A stretch of DNA of 64,000 bases from Lineolata rhizophorae (lineage: Eukaryota; Ascomycota; Dothideomycetes; Lineolatales; Lineolataceae). The stretch covers positions 1,030,806 through 1,094,805 of the forward strand of contig MU001678.1 of assembly GCA_010093515.1 (NCBI GenBank). The letters run 5' to 3'. Of this stretch, positions 11,063 to 21,636 are shown piece after piece. A model generated the notes under the pieces. The model saw only the letters and a list, made by a program, of their open reading frames with translations, searched no databases and was not told the origin of the DNA. Each line of letters opens with the position of its first letter. The first letter of the stretch is position 1. A program made the translations under genes and the position numbers.

Positions 11063-12547
11063 GGCTGATGGGCGCAGCGGCAACCCGCAGTTCCCGCAAC
11101 GCAGGCAGGCAGGCAAACTGCACGACAACAGCGCACGACTGCTATGTGGTAGGGCGCGAAAAGGTATGTATGGAGGTCGGCCAGGCGGCTGCGGACAGGG
11201 CGCCTGACGGTGGTGGTGGAGCTCGGCGGGCGCGGGAGGGGGGAGGGGGGGAAAGGCGGTCGAGGACGCGGCGCGCACGCGAGGGGCCCCCCAATCGGGA
11301 GAGGGCGTGTGTTTGCCGGACGTGGGCTGGGCGAGGGCGAAACGGCGCGCGCGGGTCGACTGCACGATGCGAGGGCGCGCTTTTGGGCTGGCCGGCCGGG
11401 AGAGCAATCAATTCGCGGCCGGCGGCCCCGGGGCGCGTGCGCGCGGGGCGGCGGGCGGCGGCGGCTCTGGCGGCGGGATCGCGCGCAAGGGACGAGGCCG
11501 GGCGAACGCAAGAAACTCGTTCCTCCCGTCTTTTCGTCCTTTACGGAGGAGGGATCGCGATGACGAGGATGGCGGTGGCGGCAATATACGCGCGGGCAAT
11601 AGCAATAGCGACATGAGGGCGAGAGCGGAGACGAGGACGAGCTGGGGAGGGCGGGCCTGGGCGCGCCCGGCCGGCCTTCTGGAAGCTGCGCCGAAGCCCG
11701 GCCCGCCTCCTCTTCTTCTTGGAGCTTGGCCCGCCCTGGATGGGAGCTCTTGTCCGCCCTCTCAGTCCTTTTTTTATCCATCTATCACGGCATCGGGCTA
11801 GGCACGGACGTGCCCATGTGCAGCGCAGCGCATATGTGGCAGCGCGAGAAACGGCCTCGGTCCCACGGCCGCCGTCTTCCACAGCATGTATGTACATACC
11901 TACTACGGCCGCCCGGAGCCGGCGCCGCGTGCTTCCTCGCTCACTTGCTCTCGTCACCACCGCATGCATGATCTCGCTTCCTGCCGGCGTTGTCTCAGGA
12001 CGACGCACGATTGCATCGGCGCCGATGCTATCCGCCCACGGCCCGCAACGGACCAGGAGCAAAACGGATAGCATGAACGAGGACAAAAAAGAACCAAAGG
12101 GGTGCATGTCCTTTGCTGGGCCCCTCAAAAGGTACGTGAGAAGGACGCTTTTCTAGAAACCCCGCCGACGCTCCGTCTACGCGCTGTCATGGCCAGGATT
12201 TCCTTTTGTTTCTTTGCCCAGCTTCGTAGCCCTCGCGCATAAAACCATTCTCGTACAATTACATGCGTGTGTTTTTCCAAGATGCCCCCATCCACAGATG
12301 TACTTGTCCCGACTTTCGCGGGTCGGCAAATGTAGAATACGCCCGTAGTGAAGTCGTTACCCAACAAGGAAGGAGAAGAAAAGCATAAGTACAAAAACAA
12401 ACAAACAAAAAAAAAAAAGAGGCCAAGTCAGAAAAACAACAGCTAAAAACCAACACCACTTAGGACAAGCTATCCGGACCATCCCATCCAATCATGACTC
12501 CAACCCACACACACACACACCCAAAAAAAAAAAAAAATCCCTCTCAC

Positions 12548-14099
12548 CTACCCGCTCCCCCCCCTCCTCCTCCTCGCCCCCCCACCCGCTTCCCCCCCAC
12601 CCCTCCTCTTCTCCCTCTCAATCTTCCTATCCCTACTCTTCTCGTACCGGCGCTCGAGCGCGCTGCCCGCGACCGCCCCGCCCACGGCGCCCGCCAGCGC
12701 CGCCACCGTGTCCCCCTTGCCCATCTCGTTGGCCAGGAAGCCGCCCGCCAGCGCGCCCACCACGCCCGCCCCGAACTGGCCCGCCGGGCTCTTGCTCCGC
12801 CGCCGCCCTTTCTTCTTGCTCGACGACGACCCGCCCTCCGCGTCCGCGTCGCGGCCCCGCGCCGCGCCAAGCGCCGCCGCCCCCGCCGCCCCCGCCGCCG
12901 TGGGGTACGCGCGGTACGCGCCGGCTTGCTGTTGCTGCTGCTGCGGCGGCGGCGCGTACGCCGAGGAAGCGGAGTAGGGCTGGTACTGGGGGTACTGCTG
13001 CTGCTGGGGTGGCGGTGGCGGCGGCGCCGGGTAGTACGGGTTCGATTGCTGCTGCTGCTGCTGCTGGTAGCCCTCGGGCACGGACTGGCGGCGGCGGCGG
13101 CTGCGCTCCAGCGCCAGCGAGTCCATGGGCGCGCCCGCGCCCGCGCCCGGCATGTCCCCGTCGCGGTCGCGGTCGCGGTCGTACTCGTACTCGTCGCGCG
13201 CGACCCCGTTCCGGCCCTCGTACGCGGCGCCGTACCCGTTGCCGCGCGGGTACGCCCCGCCGCCGCCGCCGTCGTACCCATCGTACCCGCCGTACCCGCC
13301 CCGCCGCTCCGGGCTCGCCCCCGGGCTCGACTCCGGGCCCCGCCCCGGCCCGCGCTCCGTCATGCCGTAGTAGTAGCGCCCGTCGTCGCCGTCGTCGTCG
13401 TAACCGTCGTCGTAGTCGTCGTCGTCGTCGTCGTCGTCGTCAGCGCCACCGCCTCCGACGGGCGCCGAGCGCGCGCGCGCGTGCTGCCGAGGGTGCTCGC
13501 GGTCGCGGTCGCGGCGGCTACGTGGCGGCGGTGGCGAGTCGTCGCGGTAGTACCGGTCGCGGTCGCGGGTCCGCGGCGGGGAGTCGAAGCGAGGGGTCGG
13601 TCGCGGCTGTTGTTGGGGAGGGGCGCCGCGGCCTTGTCGGGCGGCCGCCGCCTGCTGGGCCTGGGCTTGCGCTCGGGCTTGGGCTTGGGCTTGCTGGCGC
13701 CGCCGCCGCGGGATGCGGTCGTAGACTTTGTCGTAGTACTTGTCGGTCACGAAGTCGATGCCCGTGAGGCCGAGTTCCTGTGTCGGGGGCGGGGATGTAG
13801 GGCCCTCCGCGGAGGAGGGCGGCGGCGGCGTGGTTAGGGTTGGTTTTTTTTTGGCTGGATTGGATGCAAGGGGGGAAGGGGTTTTGTGGGGAAAAGGTTG
13901 AGGACGGAAATTCAATGAGGACGAGGCTCAAAGGGAAATAGAGAGGAGGAGGAGGAGGAGGAGGAGGAGGAGGAAGGTTGGCACAATGGGGAAGCGGGAA
14001 ATGGGGGGCCAAAGAAAGGGGGGGGTAGGGTGGTTAATGAACGAAGAGTCTAGGTAGAAGTAAGGGAGAAGATCGTCGTACCATCAAGTCGTCGGACAT
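12548..14099 (-). CDS. low-complexity protein with C-terminal glycine-zipper segment
   Basis: Exons (minus) 14082-14099 and 12548-13777 give 415 residues. The first exon is only six codons (MSDDLM); it joins in phase to ELGLTGIDFVTDKYYDKVYD. The middle is rich in Arg/Asp repeats, a poly-Asp run, Tyr/Gly repeats and poly-Gln/Pro. A compact hydrophobic glycine-rich stretch near the C-terminus (VVGALAGGFLANEMG, then AALAGAVGGAVAGS) resembles a glycine zipper, which in other proteins mediates membrane or helix packing. It is followed by basic and Gly-rich residues. No enzyme motif is seen; function unknown. The tiny first exon is the weakest part of the model; a start inside the second exon is the alternative. 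Confidence 0.65.
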
Positions 14100-15553
14100 G
14101 GCTGAGGCTGGTTATCTATGTTCTATTGCCTTCGAAAAAGGGGGTATGGCCAATCTTGCCCAACAAAGCACCCGAGCAGAGTAAGGATGCCGCACGCTCG
14201 AACGGTATCGTTGGGGTCGGGGCGTTCTCTTGCCAGGCACAGCCGGGTCTCCTGGCCCTCAAGCCGTCCGCTCGCCGGCCGCGCGTATCCTGTTCTGCCG
14301 CGGGGCTTCCAAGGCCGATCCCGTCCGTGGCGTGCGCCTCTTCGTCGGGCGCAGGCGAGCGAGCGAGGGCGATGGAGGGGGTGGGGGAAAGCGAGCGCTG
14401 CAACTAGCCGCTCGTCGAGCGTGAAATATAGGGTTTGACGTCGCTGTCCGCCCAGATGGGGCGTCCGGCGCAGGCGCGTGTGTCAGTGTAGGCGGGTGTG
14501 TGGTGTGTGTGTGCGTGTGTGCGCGGCTTGTTTTGCGACGACGAAGGAAAATCCCCCCCAGAGATTGAGATATGACAGTGAAGCAGAGGGGTGGATCGGC
14601 GGGTGCGGCGATCATGGCGCATCCACGCACACACACACATATCAGGTTGCGCGCCGCGCTGGTGAACTGTCCATCCGACTCGGTCCCGCGACGGTGGCTG
14701 CCGACCAGTGATCGACCGGCGGCGGAGCTGCATGACGTGACGGCTGCAGCGCAGGTCGAGTCTGTTCGCTGCGTCCCGGTTTTGCTCGTCACCCTGCAGC
14801 GCTTGGCGCCGCCGCCCTCTGAGTGTCCCCATCGGCCGATCTTCTGTCGGTCCTCTCGAAGAGGGCGTATACTGCTGTGCGCGTACTGCGTAGAGCCGAG
14901 AGCGCGCTCGGACGGGACTGAAGAATTCAAGACCACACACCTACCTACCTACATGCATGCATACGCACGCATGGACCCCTTGCTCCCGGAGATTTGCCTG
15001 CTGAGGGAAAAAGCATGGGGCCAAGGCTGGCGGGAGTGCCTGGCGATCGACTCGACGAGATGACGGTGGTGGTGCCCTGTTGGTCGACTTTTTGGTTTAT
15101 TCCACCCTGACCTATGAACCCATCCGACCACCCCTTCGCATGTCAGGTCAGGCTTGGATACGATCCGTTATCATTCCACCGCATTTTCATCCTCAGCTCG
15201 CCGTGCGCAGCTGACTTGCGGGTCGGCCGCAAGGCATACTCGTGATGGAGTTTCTGTCTGTTGTTCCGGTTGATAGTGAACCACGTGACTCCACGTGGTA
15301 GTCGAGTCCCACGCTCCCGAGTGCTCCGCAGAGTAAACTGTCCTCTGCTGTGATATATATATTCATTCCCAATGCTCGACATATTAATGGGGCAAAACCA
15401 AACCATGAGCGCCTTCTCAGAACGTAACGCGGGGCGTATTGTGCCGCAAACGCCTTCGCCGGCTGCCAGATGATGCCTAGGACAAGCAAGCTACAGTGGA
15501 AGCTGGCCACATATCCCGATGAAATTTATACAAGAAAAAGAGAGACGCAGCCT
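14100..15553. other. intergenic region
   Basis: Promoter side of the glycine-zipper gene and 3' side of PEX2. No supported gene or RNA. It has GT/CA dinucleotide stretches (about 14495-14525 and 14620-14640) and an AT run ending in TATATATATT near 15351-15362. Confidence 0.55.
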
Positions 15554-17283
15554 CTAATAATCCAGCCGTCCCTCCTCACCGCTCTCCATCTCACTATCGG
15601 CAAACCCACCCTGACTCCCTTCCTCCCTAATCGCATCTGCGAACCCCTTCCTCCCCTCCTCCCCGACCATAGCTTCCGCAAATCCATGCTCACTCCTCTC
15701 CTCTTCCCCCACCACCTCCGCGAACCCGCCCTCACTCTCCTCCACCCCCATCCCATCCGCAAACCCCACCGTCTTCCCGCCGCCGCCGCCGCCGCCGCCG
15801 CCACCGCTCCCATTCACGCTCACCTCCTCCAACACGTCCCCGCTCCACGGCCTGCACCGCGCGACCGTCTCCCCGCACCTGAGGCACGTCCAGCCCTCGC
15901 CGTCCTCGGCCTCGAGCCGCTGGGCCAGGCACGCGAAGCAGTAGACGCAGCCGCAGGGCACCGCCTCGTAAGGGTTCGTCACGTCGGTCTGGGCGGAGCC
16001 GACGACGCCGCCGCCGCCCGTCGCGCTCGCCTGCAACACGTCGGCCTCGGACGCGCCCGGCGCCGTCGCCGTCCTCGGATTGGCTTCCTGGTAGCAGATG
16101 GCGCAGGTGCGCTCCGGCAGGAAGGCGAGCTCGCCCTGCTTTGCCTCGTCGTCGGCGGCGTCGTCGTCGGCGGCGTCGCCGCCGCCCCGCGCACCGCCGG
16201 CCGCCAACCCCACCGCCCCAGCGTTCTTGACGAACCGCACGACGCGCCGCCAGGCTCTGCCCAGCCAGCGGCGCCAGCGCGCGACGCCGACGAGCGGCAG
16301 GATGAAGAGCAGGAACTCGGTGAAGGCGTGCCAGACGAGCTGGCGGTTCAGGTACTCGAACGAGACCTCGCGCTGGACCTGGGCGGCGTTGGGCGCTAGG
16401 CGGAGGCCGAGAGCGCGGTCGAGCAGCGTCCGGTAGCGGCCGTTGACGAGGAAGACGCAGAAGGAGGCGAGGGAGGCGATGGCGTGGGCGGTGCCGGCGA
16501 GGTGCGTGAGGCGGGAGGCGCGGCGGACGATGGGAGGGACCTAGATCGCGCAGAGACGGACAACGTTAGAAGCCTCGTATTATGTAGGAATATAAAAAGC
16601 TGGGCAGAGCTGGGCGTGAGGGAGCAACAACAGCACAACACCAAACCTACCTCACCATACCCGCTCTCCTGGTCCAGCAACCAGTCCTCCCACTTACTCC
16701 ACGCGTATCTTCCCCCGACGCTCACCAGACCATACACCCCCTTCTGCCACCCGCCCGGCCTCTTCCTCTCCTCGACCCCGCGCGGCGCTCTCGCGTCCAC
16801 GTACCGCAGCCCCTGCAACGCCGCCCCGTAACTCGCATCGTGATCCCACACCGTCAACTTGAACAGCGCCGCCCTCAGCGCCGCCGCCATCTCCTCCTCG
16901 CCCAGCGCCCCCCGCCACCACCACCACCAGCCCCCCGGGCGCCGCTCCCGCCACCCGTCCCCGAACCCCTTCAGCCCCTCGCTCGCCTGCGCCCGCAGCA
17001 GCTCCAGCAGCTCCTCGTCCAGCAGCTCCGCGTCCACCTGCCCGACCCGGAACGCCGGCCGCGTGCCCTCGCGGCCCCGCAGCGCGTCCCACGCCGCCAG
17101 CGCCGCGCCGCCCACGCCGCGCAGGCGCGACGGCAGCGCCGCCGTTGCGGCCGCGCGCGCGGCGCGCGCGGTCTCGCCGCGCGAGCGCCGGAGCTCGGCG
17201 CCGGCGCGTCGGCGCGCGAGCAGGCTGGCGCGGGCGGCGGCGAAGTCGGCCGGCGGGGTCGTGGCGGCCGGTTGGTTGGTCAT
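15554..17283 (-). CDS. PEX2: peroxisome biogenesis RING ubiquitin ligase PEX2
   Basis: Exons (minus) 16651-17283 and 15554-16540 give 539 residues, joined in phase at GYGE-VPPIV. The N-terminal half has the Pex N-terminal membrane region: a conserved WEDWLLDQES segment, then hydrophobic helices around HAIASLASFCVFLVNG and EFLLFILPLVGVARW. The C-terminal RING contains CAICYQE, PCGCVYCFACL and WTCLRCGE as zinc ligands. In yeast and moulds PEX2, PEX10 and PEX12 form the peroxisomal membrane complex that monoubiquitinates the receptor PEX5 for recycling. Peculiarities are a run of five Trp codons in the cytosolic N-terminal part (GGWWWWWRG), a Gly/Ala insertion before the RING and an acidic repeat tail rich in GFAD/GFAE units. 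The RING fits PEX2 rather than PEX10. Confidence 0.9.
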
Positions 17284-17759
17284 GATGAGGGTCGAGGAGC
17301 GGGAATGGAGGGAGCTTGCGGCATTGGGTGATTTGCGCGTAATGTTGGGGGAGCGAAGGGGCTGGAGTCGGCGCGTGGCCGTGGTTGCACTCTAGACGGC
17401 CTGGCTAGGAAGATTGCCGAGGTTGTCAGCCACAAGCGAGTCCCCCCTCAAGAGCCTCACCCGCGCTCACGACAAAAGGTATACAGTACATCGCGCAACT
17501 CGATCGAGACTCGATGCCTTAGTTCGAGCGTCATTAAATAATGCTATGCCCATCCCCAACGGGTATTTCAATGCCGCTCTAATATTCTCCGGAGACTCGC
17601 CGCATTTCCAGTTGCGGCCCCATCGAACCCTCCACTGCCCTTGCCCCAAGTTTACCGCACTTGGCACTTTTCCACGAACACCTAAATAAATGCTGAAAGC
17701 CCATCGCACCGTAAACTCCAAAAGAGACCCAAGTCCCATGCCACCAAACAGCAGACCCA
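17284..17759. other. intergenic spacer between PEX2 and RRP41
   Basis: About 480 bp holding the PEX2 promoter and the RRP41 3' end. No gene, RNA or clear regulatory site was recognised. Confidence 0.6.
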
Positions 17760-18690
17760 TCAGTTCGCCGCGCTCCTCAGCAACCTCCTCCCATGCGCCC
17801 TCACCACGCCGTCCAAAACCTCCCTCACCCTCCTACACCCATCCACCGCCACCGCCAGCATCTCCTCCACCCTGCCCACCTGGACCCTCGTCTCCAGCAC
17901 CAGCACGCTCACCTTCTGCACGCCTCCTCCCACCCCTTCCCTCCCCACGTCCAGCATCTCCTCGTCGTCCTCATCGTCCGTGCTCCGCAGCGTCCCCGCC
18001 GTCAGAAACGGCACGTCGACTTCCTCGAGCCCGTTGAGGTCGATGAGAGGGTCGGCGACGTCGTCGTCGCCCTGCGAGTTGACCGAAGCGGTGCTGCCCG
18101 CCGTGCAGGCGACGAGGTAGTCCGTCATGGGCACGCCGGCGTCGACCAGCGCCAGCGTCGCCGCGTTGATGCACGCCGCCAGCAGGGACCCGTCCTGGCT
18201 GAGGACGTGCAGGGCGACGGCGACGCTGCTGTGCGGGTACAGGTGCGTGAGCAGCACCGACGCGAAGGCGTGCGAGAGCGTGTGCTGCATCTCGGAGATG
18301 CGTCTGCGCAGAGAGCGCCCCTGCGGTTAGGCGCGTCCACTCCTGTCTGCAGATGAAGTCGAGGAAATGCTGGCCGACTCACTTGTCTCCTCGTCCCCTC
18401 CTCTTCCTCTCCACGCTGCTGAACCCGGCCATGTTCACGGTGACGTCTATCGCGGCGTTGCCCCTTTCCCCTCCACCACCACCACCACCGCTGCCTCCTC
18501 CTCCTCCCCGTCCGCTCTCGCTCGGCCCCGCCACCGTGCACATGACCTTCGTGTTGCCCATCTCGAGGTAGCTGCTCCCGTCGGCGGCCGCCTGCGTCGA
18601 GATTTGCGCGTGGATGCGCCGGAGCTCGTTCCAGCGCCGCCCGTCGAGCCGCAGCAACGCGAGCGCGTAGCTCGACGTGTCGAGCGGCAT
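17760..18690 (-). CDS. SKI6: exosome core subunit RRP41/SKI6 (RNase PH fold)
   Basis: Exons (minus) 18383-18690 and 17760-18303 give 283 residues. The hallmark RLDGRRWNELRR follows the start MPLDTSS, then the RNase PH core with ADGSSYLEMGNTKVMC, MQHTLSHAFASVLLTHLYP, HVLSQDGSLLAACINAATLA and the C-terminal RRVREVLDGVVRAHG. The protein is part of the six-membered ring of the nuclear and cytoplasmic RNA exosome; eukaryotic RRP41 is catalytically inactive and binds RNA and partner subunits. The first splice leaves two bases that join across the intron to make Lys before RISEMQHTL. A Gly-rich loop of about 20 residues and an acidic insertion make it longer than the yeast protein (246). An acceptor-like CAG just upstream of the ATG suggests an intron in the 5' leader. 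Confidence 0.92.
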
Positions 18691-19276
18691 CGCGACGTCC
18701 GTCGGCTGCGGGAACAAATGCTAGTGAGTCGAGATCGGAGGAGTTAGGCGAGGGCGGGTTGGTGTAGAGGATGATTTGCTGCACTTGAGGGTTCGCAGAG
18801 AGAGGGCTGCCGAAGTGTGCGGGCTATGCGACGAGAGCAAGGGCGGAAAATTGTTTATCGATAGTGAAATCAAGCAGTGCGGCACCGCACTTGCGCCGCT
18901 AACCGCATGAGGCAATTAGCTATCTTCTGTCAGGTGCTTCAGCTTTCTGTGAGGTCTTGAATAGCGACTACTAGTTCACTTGGCATAATTGATTTTAATA
19001 GTAGAAAATCCATCATCCCATTAAGTGCCACCAGTCGCTCTCCTCTGCCCAATAGAGTGATCTACCTTGGCAGTTTTGAGGGTGAACTAGTCCCATCTCT
19101 AGCACCGTTTCGAATCTCTTTGCTCTGACCTCATTTAGCCTATCTTCTCTCAAATTCATCCCTAGGCCCTTCTACCCTACGCCGATCTCATTCTTCCGGT
19201 AGTTCCATGCCCTCTCTACCCGTTCCCCCCTTGGCCCCCTTCTCCGTACTACCGCAGACCCGAAGGTCTTTTCCTC
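18691..19276. other. intergenic region
   Basis: RRP41 promoter and the 3' side of the dehydratase gene; markedly more AT-rich than the surrounding exons. No gene supported. Confidence 0.6.
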
Positions 19277-20347
19277 TCAAAAGAGGTCCGTCATCGCCCC
19301 GTGACTCGCATCCCCAACCAGCGCCGCATACTTCGCCAGCGTACCCCTCGTCGCCGGCGGCTTGGGCGGCTTCCACTCCTTCAGCCTTGCCCGAATCTCC
19401 TCGTCGCTCACGCCCTCCATGCTCAACGTGTTGGTCTCGGCGTCGATGGTGATAACGTCGCCATCGCGCACGACGGCAATGGGCCCGCCGGCCGCCGCCT
19501 CGGGCACGATGTGGCCGACGATGAAGCCGTGGCTAGCCCCGGAGTAGCGGCCGTCGGTGATGAGGGCGACGTTGGTCAGCTTGGCGCCCATGAGGGCGGC
19601 GCTCGCCTTGAGCTGCTCCGGCATCCCCGGTCCGCCCTTGGGGCCCTCGTAACGCACCACGAGCACGAGATTCTCGCCACGCGGGATGCCGCCGGCGTTG
19701 AGCGCGGCGTCGAGCGAGGCCTCCTTGTCGAAGACGCGCGCCTTGCCCGTGAAGCGCAGGCCCTCCTTGCCCGTGATCTTGGCCACGGACCCGCCCGGCG
19801 CCAGGTTGCCGCGCAGGATCTCAATGTGGCCCGTCTTCTTGATAGGGTTGTCGAGCGAGCGAATCACCTCCTGGCCCTGGGGAAGTGACGGGAACGCCGC
19901 GATGTTCTCACTCAGCGTCTTACCAGTCACCGTTGGGATGGAGCCATCTAGTAAACCCGCTGCTACGAGCAGCTTCATGACCGACGGCGTGCCGCCAACG
20001 TCATATAAGTCTGCCATGTAGAACCGGCCAGATGGCGCAAGGTCCGCGATGAATGGGATCTTGTTGCTCACCCGCTGGATGTCGTCGAGCGTAAGGGACA
20101 CACCCGCGCTGCCCGCCATGGCCAAGAAATGCAACACCCCATTGGTCGATCCGCCTAGTGCCATCATCATCACCATAGCATTCTCGAATGCTGCCTTGCT
20201 CAGCAAATCTCGCGGTTTGATGCCCTTCGCCATGCACGTCTTGATGGCCTCGGCGGCCTTGACACACTCGCGCATCTTTCCAGGGGACTCGGCCGGTGTG
20301 CTCGAGCTGCCAGGAAGCGTCAAACCCATAGCTTCGATTGCCGTGCT

Positions 20348-20380
<33 letters not shown>

Positions 20381-21636
20381 CCCCGCTCCGGGGCACGCGT
20401 GCTGCTCGATGTCCGAGATGATTTCTTCCTTGGTCACGGTCGCATCCTTGTCGCTTTTGAGCGTGTTGTACACGTAGGCACCGTGCGCTTCATAACACGT
20501 GCTAATGTTGATAGGTTTCTTGAGCGTCTCGGAATAACCCGGTTTGATGGTGCCACCGTAAATCATTAGGGACGGCCGGTTGTGGCGCGCCATGGCCATG
20601 ACGCAACCCGGCATGTTCTTGTCGCAGCCAGGGATCGCAACGCAGGCGTCGTGGTGCTGGGCGCAGGTCACCGTCTCGATGCTATCCGCGATGATTTCGC
20701 GCGTTTGCAGCGAAAAGCGCATGCCTGAATTACGTAGTCAGAAATGGTTCGTTACAGCAACGAGCCGAGCTGCGAGGCCCCTTGATGGGAGAGGCATAGT
20801 ATAGTCCCCAGCCGGCCGGATGAAAGCTACGTACCTTCTCCACCCATGGTAATAGCATCAGACACGCCGACAGTATTATACTGCCAGGCAAGCATGCCCT
20901 GCTTCTTGATGGCATCTTTGACCGTCTTACCCAAGTCCAGCACTGTTTCCAATCAGGTCATTCTGCCAAAATTCTCGCACGGTTTGCTCATCTTGCTACT
21001 GCATCTCAAACACGATTCCTTAACGACTTGCACAACGCGAAACAAAGGGAACTGAAAGGAGGGACGGTAAGAGCTCTAAGCTACAGTAAAAGAACGCAGA
21101 CGGTCAAAGTCAAAGAGAGCAATCTACACAAATTAAGGCCTCACTTACAATGCATGCTATATGGCTCAGCAGTGTTGCAGTTAATGACCATACTTCTATG
21201 GAGTGGAAATGATAAGGGATGAATAACTTACTTGCACGGATTTCCCTCCCACCAAACCGAAGCCACGCCCACGTGTGGAGCCGTCTTCATCATCTCCTTA
21301 TTCGGCACGCCGGCAGCGTAAAGCATAGCCTTTAATTACCCGCAGCCTTGATTAGTACTTATGTCACATGAAATATTAAAATACCCGAGGAAAGACGTAT
21401 GGATCAGCTCATGGGCCAAAAGGCCAGCAGATGAAAGGATAGATCATAATTTGCCTATCGTTCAGTCATACCTGCGCACCAGGGAAGTCATGGCCGGTGG
21501 TTATTGTCGACGAGTACTTATTCAGCGCCGGCTTCCCATCACGGGTAGCGTCATCTGGCAAATGGGGGAATTTCAAGAAGCCATCCGGACTAGAATCGGC
21601 TTCCTTCAACTTGAGGGAAGAGTTTGCCTGTTCCAT
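19277..21636 (-). CDS. dihydroxyacid dehydratase (IlvD/ILV3 family), probable non-mitochondrial paralogue
   Basis: Exons (minus) 21472-21636, 21232-21329, 21149-21156, 20835-20942 and 19277-20724 give 608 residues. The family converts 2,3-dihydroxyacids to 2-keto acids in valine and isoleucine synthesis using an iron-sulfur cluster. The three expected cluster cysteines are present: NPCNMH (Cys87), GCDKNMPG (Cys160) and [10 protein letters not shown] (Cys243); the late motif [15 protein letters not shown] is intact. Exon 3 is only 8 nt (CATGCATT) between TATAG and GTAAGT and is needed to write Asn-Met-His-Leu of the first cysteine motif. The N-terminus ([12 protein letters not shown]...) is acidic and hydrophilic, unlike a mitochondrial presequence, so this may be a secondary, cytosolic copy rather than the main ILV3. 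That is inference. Confidence 0.88.

Larger units (their letters stand above)
9926..12547. other. long low-complexity leader/promoter region of the F-box gene
   Basis: About 2.6 kb with no supported gene. It contains CA/CG-alternating tracts (about 10268-10365), a (CTG)15 repeat, a 60-nt G run and long purine-rich stretches. Open frames crossing it translate to homopolymers only. The left part probably is 5' leader and promoter of the minus-strand F-box gene; the right end is 3' region of the glycine-zipper gene. Confidence 0.6.

Noticed and set aside
10741-11781. Long open frame (346 codons, minus) across the G tract
   Set aside because: Made of poly-Pro, poly-Gln and Arg/Ser from simple repeats, with no domain and competing frames on both strands.
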